A stretch of DNA of 64,000 nt. It comes from Novosphingobium sp. (lineage in GTDB: Bacteria; Pseudomonadota; Alphaproteobacteria; Sphingomonadales; Sphingomonadaceae). A program made the position numbers and the translations under genes. Numbering within the stretch: the first letter of the stretch is position 1; every line of letters begins with the position of its first letter. This document shows positions 1-8,466 of the stretch, piece by piece. The stretch spans positions 372,001 through 436,000 of the forward strand of contig JACKKY010000002.1 of the NCBI GenBank assembly GCA_024236175.1, written 5' to 3'. The notes under the pieces are model-generated. The model did not search any database. It had not been told where the DNA came from and saw only the letters and a list, made by a program, of their open reading frames with translations.

Positions 1-475
1 GCACCTGGGCGCCGACGATGCCGTGCCCGCCGTAGAAGCGATGCTCGACGCTGAACATGTGCATCGAGCCGCCCTTGCCTTTCGAGATGCCGGCGGCCCT
101 GCCCGTCAGTTCGGCCATGATCACCTTGGGATCGAGGCCGTAAGCCAGCATGTGGCCGTGGTCGCGATATCCGGTGATGACGCTGTCCTTGTCGTTGTCG
201 AGCGCCGATTGCAGGCCGACCGCGACAGCTTCCTGACCGATATAGAGGTGGCAGAACCCGCCGATCAGCCCGAGGCCGTAAAGCTGCCCGGCCTTCTCCT
301 CGAAGCGGCGGATGAGGAGCATCTGCTCATAGAGTTTCAGGAGTTCGTCCTTGTCCGCCTTGTACCGTCGATTCTTGGCATGGGCCTGCTGCAAGCTGCG
401 CAGCGCGAAGTTCTCGTCGTCTTCGTCGAGATCAGGCGCGGCCGGGGGAGCGGATTTCCTGGCGGCTTTGGCCAA
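1..475 (-). CDS. pdhA: Pyruvate dehydrogenase E1 component, alpha subunit (5' part; runs off the left edge)
   Basis: The reverse strand encodes the N-terminal part of a thiamine-diphosphate E1 alpha subunit, which decarboxylates pyruvate in the pyruvate dehydrogenase complex. Visible family blocks are the LLIRRFEEKAGQLYG stretch, GFCHLYIGQEAVAVG, TGYRDHGHMLAYG and the beginning of the cofactor region KGGSMHMFSVEHRFYGGHG. I chose the TTG at 475 because an AGGAGA ribosome site lies six bases upstream; an in-frame ATG at 502 lacks such a site. About 158 codons are present and the C-terminal half lies outside the window. It follows ftsB on the same strand, an arrangement I associate with sphingomonads. 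Confidence 0.93.
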   Translation of the reverse strand, partial: MAKAARKSAPPAAPDLDEDDENFALRSLQQAHAKNRRYKADKDELLKLYEQMLLIRRFEEKAGQLYGLGLIGGFCHLYIGQEAVAVGLQSALDNDKDSVITGYRDHGHMLAYGLDPKVIMAELTGRAAGISKGKGGSMHMFSVEHRFYGGHGIVGAQV

Positions 476-584
476 TGGCGGTCTCCTGGGGCTGAGAGTC
501 ATCAAGGATTATAGGCACAAGCTCGCCTTAGCGGAACCATTGCCCGAAGAATTTTCGCTAGGATTGTCTGGCGTTGCTGGCCGC

Positions 585-896
585 TCAATTGAGCAGCATG
601 ACCATTTCGTCGGGATGCGCCACATTCAGGTTCCGGCGCAGCAGTTCGCCCGCCAGATCGGCATCCGCATGACGGGGATCGAGCAGGGCGACGCGGTTCT
701 TGAGCTGGTCACGCTCAGCGGTCAGAACAGCGATTTCCGCCTGCTTCGTTTCGAGAAGCCGTTCGTGTTCGCTCCAGGCGAGCAAGCCGCTGGGACCGGC
801 GAGAGCAAAGCCGCCCATGACGAGAAGGCACACGAGAGCTACACCCTGAGTAAGGCTCTCCCGCGCAAGTCGTGGTTCCCGTCGAAACTTCTTCAT
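585..896 (-). CDS. ftsB: FtsB/DivIC-family septum formation initiator
   Basis: A 103-residue protein with a short basic N-terminus, one membrane helix at about residues 17-40 and a following coiled coil rich in Glu, Gln, Leu and Lys (ETKQAEIAVLTAERDQLKNR). This is the architecture of FtsB/DivIC, a bitopic inner-membrane protein that with FtsL and FtsQ activates septal peptidoglycan synthesis. The length matches the family. It lies upstream of pdhA on the same strand with a gap of about 110 bases. The symbol rests on architecture and neighbourhood, since sequence conservation in this family is low. Confidence 0.8.
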   Translation of the reverse strand: MKKFRREPRLARESLTQGVALVCLLVMGGFALAGPSGLLAWSEHERLLETKQAEIAVLTAERDQLKNRVALLDPRHADADLAGELLRRNLNVAHPDEMVMLLN

Positions 897-954
897 CGAT
901 GTCGTTGAATCACAATTGATTCAGCAGTTCAAGCGATTTTGTCGAGGTTTCGTC

Positions 955-983
955 GCATTCCCGATCCATACTGTCGGGAATGC
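955..983 (-). terminator. Perfect 10-bp inverted repeat after the MFS gene
   Basis: GCATTCCCGA at 955-964 and TCGGGAATGC at 974-983 are exact complements around a nine-base loop. The hairpin sits between the stop of the MFS gene (1101) and the start of ftsB (896), so it could end MFS transcription. There is no T-run, so it is not a textbook intrinsic terminator. Confidence 0.45.
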
Positions 984-1100
984 AACGGGAGGCATTTCTT
1001 CCGTCAGGGCGATCACGATCATCGGGTCGAATATCGGGGCGAAGCGGCATTTCATTTTGCCACGAAACGCGCATTCGGCTCACAAGGCCATTGCGTTTCT

Positions 1101-2318
1101 CTATGGTTCGCCCGTTGCCGCCCTACGCTCATGATAACGCCCGGTCATGAAAAAGCACAATGCGCCGGCCAGCGTCGACAGAGCTGCGAGAACCAGGAAA
1201 ACATCGTAGGTGCCATTGCCGCGCAGCGTGAAACTCAAGAGCGCCGAGCCAAGAGCGGAGGCGAGCCCCATGAACATCATCTGCATGCTGAAGACAAAGG
1301 CGAAATGCTCGAGTTCGAACCTGCGCGAAGTGAGAAAGGCGCTGACATCGGTTTCGGCGCCTTGCGCCAGCCCTACCAAGACGGCCACGCCGGCCAGGAC
1401 CCAGAGAGCATCGAAAGACGATGCGAGCGCCAGGTAACCGGCTACGGGAAGCCCGAGCATGAATATGGCGACCATATGCGGCGCGATCCGGTCCAGCGAC
1501 CAGCCGCTCACGAACCTGCCGACCACCACGCAGATCTGATAGAGCGACAGCAGCAGGGTGGCGCTGGCCATGGACGCGCCGTTCTCCATCAGCATGAGGT
1601 TGAATTGAGACGCCACCAGGACCTGCGGAAGGTTTACCAGGAACATTCCGGCGGTCAGCAGGATGAACAGCGGGTTTCGCGCAAACTCGCGCAACTTCGC
1701 CCAATCGAGTTTCGCTGCCTTGCGCTCCGGGACCTTGCCGCCCCTTGCGCGACCGATCAGCAGGACCGCGGCGATCCCGCCCATAGCCGATAGACCGGCC
1801 ATGGTGCGATATGCGGTTCGCCAGCCTTCGCTCTCAATGATCGAGCCGATCAACGGCGCAGCCACCGCGGCGATGAGTGGCGGGCTGCTCAGCATGACCG
1901 CCAGGGCAATGCCTCGCGCAATGTCGAAACGTTCCACCACCACCCGGGTGAACACCATGGTGGCGGTCAGGATACCAAGCGTGCCGTTGACCAGCATGAT
2001 CGCAAAGAGCTGCCAGATCGGGCCGGTCATCAGGCTCAGGCAAAAGTAGCCGGCAGGCAGTACCGAAAAGCCGATCATCGCGGCCTTTCGCGGGCCCAGA
2101 TAGTCGGTAAGGCGACCGGCGATGGGTGTGAACAGCATCGAAGCCAGCCCGACCAGGCCCGTCAGCGCAAACTGCGATCTGGTCCAGCCGAACTCGGCGA
2201 TAAGCGCCGGAGCGAACAGGCTAGTCAGATGGTGATTGATCGCCGCGCCGAACCCCAGACCCAGCCCCGCGCCCAGCAGGTTCGGCCAGTGGACGCGAAA
2301 CTCGCGGAAATAGGACAA
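1101..2318 (-). CDS. Major facilitator superfamily transporter
   Basis: A 405-residue integral membrane protein with about twelve hydrophobic segments in two halves. A motif A-like loop is visible between the second and third helices (GRLTDYLGPRKAAM), and the pattern fits the MFS proton-coupled or uniport carriers. The substrate cannot be read from the sequence. The start is a TTG preceded by GGGAGAG at a spacing of about six bases; no better ATG lies near it. It stands alone, upstream of ftsB and separated from it by a hairpin. An alternative reading as a monocarboxylate-type carrier is possible but not shown. Confidence 0.85.
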   Translation of the reverse strand: MSYFREFRVHWPNLLGAGLGLGFGAAINHHLTSLFAPALIAEFGWTRSQFALTGLVGLASMLFTPIAGRLTDYLGPRKAAMIGFSVLPAGYFCLSLMTGPIWQLFAIMLVNGTLGILTATMVFTRVVVERFDIARGIALAVMLSSPPLIAAVAAPLIGSIIESEGWRTAYRTMAGLSAMGGIAAVLLIGRARGGKVPERKAAKLDWAKLREFARNPLFILLTAGMFLVNLPQVLVASQFNLMLMENGASMASATLLLSLYQICVVVGRFVSGWSLDRIAPHMVAIFMLGLPVAGYLALASSFDALWVLAGVAVLVGLAQGAETDVSAFLTSRRFELEHFAFVFSMQMMFMGLASALGSALLSFTLRGNGTYDVFLVLAALSTLAGALCFFMTGRYHERRAATGEP

Positions 2319-2643
2319 CCGGACTCTCCCTTCACGCCAATCCGAGCGCCCCCGTCACCGAATCCATGGGCCGACAGCGATCAGGCAGCGGTACCGAAGG
2401 TAACCGCTGCGCAGACGACAAGGAAGTCGTGAAGGATTGTGCCTTCCGCGAGAAACTGGCCGTCAGCAAGCGACTTGTCGCTGCGGTTTCGCAAGCATTG
2501 GCAGTTGGACTGGAAACGGCGCAAATGCCTGGCGCGCCTGAGAAGAGATTCTTCGAACGCGCCAAAGGCCGCGACTGCGGCCCGGGCTTTCGCCCACCCT
2601 CGCGGAGGCATCGAACGAAGTGAGATTGCCAAGAGCGAAACGA
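2319..2643. other. Intergenic region without a recognisable gene
   Basis: These 325 bases lie between the MFS start and the tRNA-Arg gene. Short open frames exist on both strands but none has a ribosome site or a recognisable product. I see no repeat or clear promoter beyond the ribosome site of the MFS gene at its left end. Confidence 0.6.
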
Positions 2644-2720
2644 TGGCGCGCCCGACAGGATTCGAACCTGTGGCCCTCAGATTAGGAATCTGATGCTCTA
2701 TCCTGCTGAGCTACGGGCGC
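2644..2720 (-). tRNA. tRNA-Arg (anticodon CCT)
   Basis: On the reverse strand the acceptor stem GCGCCCG (2720-2714) pairs with CGGGCGC (2654-2648), followed by discriminator G and an encoded CCA (2646-2644). The anticodon stem TCAGA/TCTGA encloses the loop TTCCTAA, giving anticodon CCT, which reads AGG. The T-loop GGTTCGAATCC is standard. tRNA genes of this kind are common phage attachment sites, but no integrase is nearby. Confidence 0.97.
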
Positions 2721-2783
2721 GCGCCGGCGCTTATTAGGCGCGCAGCCGTTGGTTGGCAATCGCGAGGATGGCCGTGTCGCCGC

Positions 2784-3260
2784 TCAGTTCGCCTTGCCGG
2801 GAGGCGCGACGGGAAACGGCAGCGGCGCGACTTCAATGCCTTCCTCGAGCAGGTCGCGAGCCTCTTCGATCGTGGCCTCGCCGTGGATGCTTTCCACGTC
2901 CCGCTCGCCATAGTGCATCGCACGCGCGTCGTCGGCGAACTTGTCGCCGACCCAGCGCGACTGCTTGAGAGCTTCCGCCTGCATCGTCGCGAGCTTCTGC
3001 ATCATCTGCACGGCTTCGGGAGGCAGCGCGCCTTTGGCCACGGCCTGAGCCTGGGGCCTGGCCGGCAGCGTCTCGCCGCCGCCCTGATTGCCCTTGCGGC
3101 CGACGTTGGGCGCCATCACCGCCTTCACCACATCAGCGGAACCGCATTCCGGGCAGGTGAGCAAACCGCGTTCCTGCTGGCCGGCAAAATCGTCCGAGGA
3201 GCCGAACCAGCCCTCGAAACGGTGTCCGCCATTGCGGCATTCAAGATCGAAAACAATCAT
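2784..3260 (-). CDS. DUF1178 family protein
   Basis: A 158-residue soluble protein beginning MIVFDLECRNGGHRFEGWFG, typical of DUF1178. Cys8 and the pair Cys36/Cys39 (CPECG) look like a zinc-ribbon, and the basic middle segment after the ribbon is also usual. The function is unknown. It is on the same strand as the nitrilase and glutaredoxin genes and follows the former by about 30 bases, so the three probably form one transcript (grxC, nitrilase, DUF1178), a neighbourhood I know from other alphaproteobacteria. Confidence 0.88.
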   Translation of the reverse strand: MIVFDLECRNGGHRFEGWFGSSDDFAGQQERGLLTCPECGSADVVKAVMAPNVGRKGNQGGGETLPARPQAQAVAKGALPPEAVQMMQKLATMQAEALKQSRWVGDKFADDARAMHYGERDVESIHGEATIEEARDLLEEGIEVAPLPFPVAPPGKAN

Positions 3261-3290
3261 TGCTTCACATCGACTTGTAATCGTTGAACC

Positions 3291-4106
3291 CTAGGTGGGA
3301 AGCGTTTTTCGATTGGCAAGGCTCGGCAGCTGTGCGCGAACTTCCGCGATTCTGGCCGGATCGATCTCGGCAAAGCCGATGCCGGCCTGCTCGCCGCCCA
3401 GATCGAGCAACACCTCTCCCCACGGATCGACGACCAGGCTGTGGCCATAGGTGCTGCGGCCGTCCTCATGCTTGCCGACCTGCGCCGCCGACACGACGTA
3501 GGCGCTCGCCTCGATCGCGCGGGCGCGTTGCAGGACGTGCCAATGCGCCTTGCCGGTAGGCACGGTAAAGGCGGCGGGAATGGCAATGAGGTCGCAGCCC
3601 GCTTTCCCCAAAGCGTCGAACAGCGCCGGAAAGCGGATGTCGTAGCAGACCGTAAGGCCCAACCGCCCGGCCGGCGTATCCACGCTCACCACGGATCCGC
3701 CGGCGGCATAGGCATTGGACTCGCGCCAGCTTTCGCCCGTGTCCAGGTCGACGTCGAACATGTGGATCTTGTCGTAGCGCGCCACCACTTCGCCGGAGGA
3801 ATCGATCACGAATGCGCGGTTCACCCAGCGCCCGTCTTCCCGGGCGACGGCCAGCGAGCCGATCGCCACCCAGATCCCCGCTCCGGCGGCGGCTTCCCGC
3901 ATGGCAGCGAGCACCGGATCCTCACTTTCGGCGACGATACGTCCGCTTGCCCGCTTGCGGTCGCGATCGAGCAGCCCGGACATTTCCGGGGTAAACAGCA
4001 TGGTCGCGCCGCCCATCTCCGCCGCGCCGACCGCAGACACCATCGCCTGCGCATTGGCATGCGGGTCGACGCCCGAAGTCATCTGCAGGACGGCGACGCG
4101 CGGCAC
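3291..4106 (-). CDS. Carbon-nitrogen hydrolase (Nit1/Nit2-type amidase)
   Basis: A 271-residue member of the nitrilase superfamily, which cleaves C-N bonds of amides. The complete catalytic triad is visible: Glu41 (FTPEMSG), Lys113 (YDKIHMFD) and Cys154 (LTVCYDIRFP). The sequence is closest to the Nit branch that in other organisms removes deaminated glutathione or omega-amidates; placement next to glutaredoxin supports a link with glutathione repair, which is an inference. The start is a GTG three bases after the grxC stop, so the two are translationally close. An earlier start would overlap grxC. Confidence 0.9.
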   Translation of the reverse strand: MPRVAVLQMTSGVDPHANAQAMVSAVGAAEMGGATMLFTPEMSGLLDRDRKRASGRIVAESEDPVLAAMREAAAGAGIWVAIGSLAVAREDGRWVNRAFVIDSSGEVVARYDKIHMFDVDLDTGESWRESNAYAAGGSVVSVDTPAGRLGLTVCYDIRFPALFDALGKAGCDLIAIPAAFTVPTGKAHWHVLQRARAIEASAYVVSAAQVGKHEDGRSTYGHSLVVDPWGEVLLDLGGEQAGIGFAEIDPARIAEVRAQLPSLANRKTLPT

Positions 4107-4109
4107 GGC

Positions 4110-4373
4110 TCAGAGACCCAGCAGCGGGTCCAGCTTGCCCGCCCGGTCAAGCGCGTGAATATCGTCACTGCCCCCGACCGGCCGGTCATCGATCAGGATT
4201 TGCGGAACAGTCACGGCGCCGGGCACCCGTTCGAGCATTTCGGCTCGCTTGGGGCCACCCATGGTGATGTCATATTCAGAATATTGCACGCCTTTGCTGT
4301 CGAGCAGCGCCTTCGCCGCAACGCAGTAGGGACAGCCCCATTTGGTGTACATTTCGACTTTTGCAGAGGCCAT
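4110..4373 (-). CDS. grxC: Glutaredoxin 3
   Basis: An 87-residue cytosolic dithiol glutaredoxin with the active site Cys14-Pro-Tyr-Cys17 near the N-terminus, a cis-proline region (TVPQILIDDRPVGG) and the GG-D glutathione-binding end. It reduces disulfides with glutathione. I chose the ATG at 4373, which has AAGGA just upstream; an ATG at 4385 is in frame but has a poorer site. It heads the grxC-nitrilase-DUF1178 group and is divergent from hsp20. Confidence 0.93.
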   Translation of the reverse strand: MASAKVEMYTKWGCPYCVAAKALLDSKGVQYSEYDITMGGPKRAEMLERVPGAVTVPQILIDDRPVGGSDDIHALDRAGKLDPLLGL

Positions 4374-4393
4374 CGTGTCCTTCATCGAGAGCT

Positions 4394-4419
4394 CTTGAAA
4401 CCGTCTCGCGCTATCATAT
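4394..4419 (+). promoter_or_regulatory. Sigma-32-like heat-shock promoter of hsp20
   Basis: CTTGAAA at 4394-4400 equals the sigma-32 -35 consensus. About twelve bases later ATCATAT (4413-4419) partly matches the -10 element CCCATnT. Transcription from here would start just before the structured leader of the small heat-shock gene. The assignment is by eye. Confidence 0.55.
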
Positions 4420-4431
4420 CTCATATTCCGT

Positions 4432-4524
4432 GTCATGCGCCGCACGCCGGGCATGACGCGATTACTGGAAGTGCCGGACATCCGGGCTTCCGCATAACCT
4501 TAAATTGCTCAACCGAGGATTTTT
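4432..4524 (+). promoter_or_regulatory. ROSE-like RNA thermometer in the hsp20 leader
   Basis: Three hairpins follow one another in the leader. Hairpin 1 pairs GTCATGC (4432-4438) with GCATGAC (4451-4457). Hairpin 2 pairs GGAAG (4467-4471) with CTTCC (4487-4491) and CCGG (4474-4477) with CCGG (4482-4485). Hairpin 3 pairs AAATTGCTC (4502-4510) with GAGGATTTT (4515-4523) and so closes over the ribosome site AGGA. It has one G-G and one U-U mismatch opposite the Shine-Dalgarno sequence, the hallmark of ROSE elements, which melt on heating and expose the site. The UUGCU signature is present. Confidence 0.8.
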
Positions 4525-4527
4525 GAC

Positions 4528-4995
4528 ATGACCCGTTTCGATTTCGCACCCTATCGCCGCTCGATGGTTGGTTTCGACCGGCTGTTCGACATGCTGGAGA
4601 ACCAGGGCCGCTCGAGTTCCGGCGACAACTACCCCCCGTTCAACATCGAAAAGCGCGGCGACGATGCCTACCGCATCACTCTCGCGGTTGCAGGCTTCAC
4701 CCCTGAAGACCTCGATATCACCGCGCAGCAGAACCTGCTCGTGATCCAGGGCCGCAAGGGCGAAGACGCCCAGGACGGCAATTTCCTCCATGTCGGCATT
4801 GCCCAGCGCGGCTTCGAGCGGCGCTTCGAGCTTGCCGATTATGTCAGGGTCGAAAGCGCAAATCTCGAGAACGGCCTGCTGGTCGTCGACCTCGTGCGCG
4901 AAGTGCCCGAGGCGATGAAGCCAAAGAAGATCGCGATCGGCGGCCATACGCCGCTTACGGTTGTCGAGAGCGAAGAGGCCAGCGAAGCGGCCTGA
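4528..4995 (+). CDS. Small heat-shock protein, Hsp20/IbpA type
   Basis: A 155-residue protein with an alpha-crystallin domain at about residues 36-130 (NIEKRGDDAYRITLAVAGF, EDLDITAQQNLLVIQGRK, RGFERRFELADYVRVES and the ENGLLVVDLVRE strand). These proteins hold unfolding proteins in the cytoplasm for later refolding by DnaK/ClpB. The IbpA-like N-terminus (FDRLFDMLEN) and the short C-terminal tail fit class A bacterial small heat-shock proteins. The preceding sigma-32-like promoter and ROSE-like leader indicate control of both transcription and translation by heat. Confidence 0.94.
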   Translation: MTRFDFAPYRRSMVGFDRLFDMLENQGRSSSGDNYPPFNIEKRGDDAYRITLAVAGFTPEDLDITAQQNLLVIQGRKGEDAQDGNFLHVGIAQRGFERRFELADYVRVESANLENGLLVVDLVREVPEAMKPKKIAIGGHTPLTVVESEEASEAA

Positions 4996-5032
4996 TCCGC
5001 TCGCTCGATACAGCTTGAAAACCAAGGAAATT

Positions 5033-5060
5033 GGGGGTGGACCCGGGACGGTCCACCCCC
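5033..5060. terminator. Bidirectional hairpin between hsp20 and pyrG
   Basis: GGGGGTGGAC (5033-5042) and GTCCACCCCC (5051-5060) form an exact ten-base-pair stem with an eight-base loop, placed between the convergent hsp20 and pyrG genes. No T-run follows. The rest of the 242-base gap (to 5237) holds nothing that I recognise. Confidence 0.6.
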
Positions 5061-5237
5061 GCGACGCATTGGCGCCGCCCACCCTAGTAAGATCGCCCGG
5101 GTCGCTGTTGACGATCGTTACAGGGCAAGACAAATTCCTTGCGTTTCAACTGCAACGGACTCCATTCCGTTTTTCAAGCATTTTCACAATACGAAATAGC
5201 AAATTTGACCGTAATGTGTCGAATTTGGGCAACTCGG

Positions 5238-6869
5238 TCAAACCAGCCGGGCCTGACGCAGCGCCGCCTCGATAAAACCGGCAAACAGCGGATGAGGATC
5301 GAACGGCTTGCTCTTAAGCTCGGGATGGAACTGGACGCCGATGAACCAGGGATGATCCGGCCGTTCCACGATCTCGGGAAGCAAGCCGTCGGGCGACATC
5401 CCTGAAAACAGCAGCCCGCCCCGCTCCAGCGCGTCGCGATATGCCACATTGACCTCATAACGGTGGCGATGGCGCTCCGAAATCGTGGTTGTACCGTAGA
5501 TATCGGCTACACGGCTCCCTTTCACCAGGTCCGCTTCGTAGGCGCCCAGCCGCATGGTTCCGCCAAGCTCGCCGCCAGCCTGTCGCTTCTGCAGCCCTTC
5601 CGCGCTCATCCACTCGGTTATGATGCCGACCACCGGCTCGCGGGTATCGCCGAACTCGGTCGACGACGCGCCCGCGATCCCCGCGGTATTGCGGGCCGCC
5701 TCGACGCAGGCCATCTGCATGCCGAGGCATATTCCCAGGAACGGCACCTTGTGTTCGCGGGCGAAGCGCACCGAGGCGATCTTGCCTTCCGTCCCGCGTT
5801 CGCCGAAACCGCCGGGGACGAGAATGCCGTGCATCGGCTCCAGCAACGCAGCGATCTCCGAATCGCCTTTTTCGAAGATTTCGGCGTCGATCCAGCGGAT
5901 ATTGACTTTCACCCGGTTGGCCATGCCGCCATGGACGAGAGCCTCGTTCAACGACTTGTACGCGTCCGGCAAACCGACATACTTGCCGACAACGCCGATC
6001 GTCACCTCGCCTTCGGGCTTCTGGTAGCGATCGACGATATCGTCCCAGCGCGACAGGTCGGGATCGGGCGAGCTCAGCCCGAAATGGCGCAACACCTCGG
6101 CATCCAGCCCTTCCGCATGGTACTGCAACGGCACCGCATAGATGCTGGGAGCATCGAGCGCGGGAATCACCGCTTCGGTGCGTACGTTACAGAACAGCGC
6201 GATCTTTGCCCGGTCGCTGTCGGGCAGCGGTTTTTCGCAACGGCACAGCAGGATGTCCGGCTGGACGCCGAGCCCGGTCAGTTCGCGCACGGAATGCTGG
6301 GTCGGCTTGGTCTTCAGTTCGCCGGCCGCCGCGATGTAGGGAACCAGCGTGACATGCACCGAACAGGTCTTCTCGCGGCCAAGCTCGTTGCGCAGCTGCC
6401 TGATCGCCTCGACGAACGGCAGCCCTTCGATGTCACCGACCGTCCCGCCGATTTCACACAGGATGAAATCGAGGTCGTCGGTATCGTCCTGGGCAAACGA
6501 CTTGATGGCGTCGGTCACGTGGGGAATGACCTGCACCGTCGCGCCCAGGTAGTCGCCCCGGCGTTCCTTGGCGATGATGTCGCGATAGATCCTGCCTGAG
6601 GTGATGTTGTCCGCCTGCCGCGCGGAAACGCCGGTGAAGCGTTCATAGTGGCCGAGATCGAGATCCGTCTCGGCGCCGTCGTCGGTGACGTAGACTTCAC
6701 CGTGCTGATAGGGGCTCATCGTGCCCGGATCGACGTTCAGATAGGGGTCGAACTTGCGGATACGAACCTTGAATCCGCGCGCCTGGAGCAAAGCCGCAAG
6801 GCTTGCCGCCATAAGACCTTTGCCAAGCGAGGAGACCACGCCGCCGGTGATGAAAATGAACCGCGCCAT
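5238..6869 (-). CDS. pyrG: CTP synthase
   Basis: A 543-residue enzyme that converts UTP, ATP and glutamine to CTP. The N-terminal synthase domain starts with FIFITGGVVSSLGKGLMAAS (P-loop-like) and contains KFDPYLNVDPGTMSPYQHGE and the CEIGGTVGDIE block. The C-terminal class I glutamine amidotransferase domain shows the nucleophile Cys in LGICLGMQMA and the His/Glu pair in GVQFHPELKSKP. Length and motif order are complete. It is the last gene of the tpiA-secG-pyrG group, all on the reverse strand. Confidence 0.98.
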   Translation of the reverse strand: MARFIFITGGVVSSLGKGLMAASLAALLQARGFKVRIRKFDPYLNVDPGTMSPYQHGEVYVTDDGAETDLDLGHYERFTGVSARQADNITSGRIYRDIIAKERRGDYLGATVQVIPHVTDAIKSFAQDDTDDLDFILCEIGGTVGDIEGLPFVEAIRQLRNELGREKTCSVHVTLVPYIAAAGELKTKPTQHSVRELTGLGVQPDILLCRCEKPLPDSDRAKIALFCNVRTEAVIPALDAPSIYAVPLQYHAEGLDAEVLRHFGLSSPDPDLSRWDDIVDRYQKPEGEVTIGVVGKYVGLPDAYKSLNEALVHGGMANRVKVNIRWIDAEIFEKGDSEIAALLEPMHGILVPGGFGERGTEGKIASVRFAREHKVPFLGICLGMQMACVEAARNTAGIAGASSTEFGDTREPVVGIITEWMSAEGLQKRQAGGELGGTMRLGAYEADLVKGSRVADIYGTTTISERHRHRYEVNVAYRDALERGGLLFSGMSPDGLLPEIVERPDHPWFIGVQFHPELKSKPFDPHPLFAGFIEAALRQARLV

Positions 6870-7040
6870 GGGAGTCGGGCCTTAAGCCGCGAATGGGATT
6901 CGAGGCAAGCGCATATAGGCGAATTCCACAGCCCAGATCGTCGCACTGCGAACATATTTTCGCAGGCACCGCGAAACGCAAGCCCGGCGCGCGTGTCCAG
7001 TCCGGCGCAACTGCACTCCAGGAGAGATCGGAAAGGTGGC

Positions 7041-7427
7041 TTACTTCGCGGCGCCGGCCAGCGGATCGTCGGCGGCAGGAGGTGCCTCGGCAGGGGCCGC
7101 ATCCTGTTCCGCCGGGGCAGTCTGGCCCGCGGCACCGGCAAGCGGATCCGCAGCCGGAACGCCGCGTTCAAGCGAGGTGTCGATCTCGCGGCCGGAGGAA
7201 AAGTCCACGGCAAGCGCGGCCAAAACGATGCTCAGGATCACGAACAGCGTTGCCAGGATCGCTGTCGACCGGGTCAGGAAATCCGCAGCGCCGCGTGCCG
7301 ACATCAGTCCGGACGGATTGCCGCCGACGCCAAGGCCGCCCCCTTCGGAACGCTGCATCAGGATGACACCGACCAGCGCGGCCGCAACGAGGGCCTGGAC
7401 GACGGTCAGGAAAATGAAAAGCGACAT
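7041..7427 (-). CDS. secG: Protein translocase subunit SecG
   Basis: A 128-residue inner-membrane protein with two membrane helices (about residues 2-22 and 52-74) joined by the conserved loop MQRSEGGGLGVGGNPSG. SecG helps SecYEG-driven protein export. The Ala/Pro/Glu-rich C-terminal extension is low-complexity, as in other alphaproteobacterial SecG. It lies between tpiA and pyrG, an order common in this class. Confidence 0.95.
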   Translation of the reverse strand: MSLFIFLTVVQALVAAALVGVILMQRSEGGGLGVGGNPSGLMSARGAADFLTRSTAILATLFVILSIVLAALAVDFSSGREIDTSLERGVPAADPLAGAAGQTAPAEQDAAPAEAPPAADDPLAGAAK

Positions 7428-7504
7428 GGCAATCTAACTTCGCTGAAACTCGCGCGTGCAGATAGTGCCTCACGCCCTGCGGCGCAAGCCGGGCAACCGG
7501 GCTG

Positions 7505-8263
7505 CTACTCCTGCTGGTCGGGAGACGCGGCGCCGACGATGGCGATGAAACTTTCCGCGGAAAGGCTGGCGCCGCCGACCAGCGCCCCGCCGACCTCGCT
7601 CGCACCCAGCAGTTCCGCCGCATTCTCGGCCTTGACCGAGCCGCCGTACAGAATGCGCACCTCAGTACCCGCATCGCCGTAAATCTCGACGAGCTTGGCA
7701 CGAATGGAGCGGTGCATCGCGGCAACGTCGCCCACGGACGGCACACGACCGGTGCCGATCGCCCAGACGGGCTCGTATGCGACCGAGAGCCTGGCAGGCG
7801 CGTCTTCGCTACGCGGCACGGAATTTTCAACCTGTCCGGACACGACCGTTTCGGCCTGCCCGGCATCGCGTTCCGCTTCGGTTTCGCCGACGCAGACGAT
7901 CACGGTGAGTCCGGCGGCAAGCGCGGATTCCGCCTTGGCCTTGACCATCTCGTCAGTTTCGCCGTGCATCGAGCGGCGCTCGCTGTGCCCCACGATCGTG
8001 AAGTCGGCGCCCGCGTCCTTGAGCATCGGCGCCGCGATGTCGCCGGTGAAAGCACCGCTTTCCTCGGCATGGCAATCCTGCCCGCCAACGCCGATGTTTT
8101 GTACGGCCTCCTGCAGGCGGTGAATCAGCGTGAAGGGAGGCGCGAGGGCCACCTGCACCTTCGGATAACGCCCGGAAGCGCGATCGATCGAACGGGCTTC
8201 GGTGAGCAAGGCCCGCGTTCCATTCATTTTCCAATTGCCAACAACGTACGGCAAATTCGACAT
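7505..8263 (-). CDS. tpiA: Triosephosphate isomerase
   Basis: A 252-residue TIM-barrel enzyme interconverting dihydroxyacetone phosphate and glyceraldehyde 3-phosphate in glycolysis. The catalytic residues are visible: Lys12 (NWKMNG), His93 (VGHSERR) and Glu164 (AYEPVWAIGTG), followed by the phosphate-binding ILYGGSVKAENA segment. It is the first gene of the tpiA-secG-pyrG group and is divergent from ppiD with about 200 bases between them. Confidence 0.98.
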   Translation of the reverse strand: MSNLPYVVGNWKMNGTRALLTEARSIDRASGRYPKVQVALAPPFTLIHRLQEAVQNIGVGGQDCHAEESGAFTGDIAAPMLKDAGADFTIVGHSERRSMHGETDEMVKAKAESALAAGLTVIVCVGETEAERDAGQAETVVSGQVENSVPRSEDAPARLSVAYEPVWAIGTGRVPSVGDVAAMHRSIRAKLVEIYGDAGTEVRILYGGSVKAENAAELLGASEVGGALVGGASLSAESFIAIVGAASPDQQE

Positions 8264-8466
8264 CGTTTACCCTTACTATGGGCCGAATCTTCCCCGGTCG
8301 GCCCTCTTGCCGGGCGCTGCTAGGCCAGTCCCGCCGCGCTTGTCAAAAGGGTTGAGTCGACTGTCGGCAAGCAGCCATTGCGGGAATCTTCGTTCGATCC
8401 TAGAGACGCTTGCCATCCGCCCGGGAGCAATTTTCCGGGCAAAGCCAGGAAAAATGCGATCAGGCG

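Noticed and set aside
2644..2720. tRNA-Arg as an integration site of a mobile element
   Set aside because: No integrase, direct repeat of the tRNA 3' end or phage gene is seen on either side.
5463..6599. A 378-codon forward open frame opposite pyrG
   Set aside because: It is antisense to a complete, motif-rich CTP synthase and its translation is rich in Arg, His and Gly with no family pattern, as expected for a shadow in GC-rich DNA.
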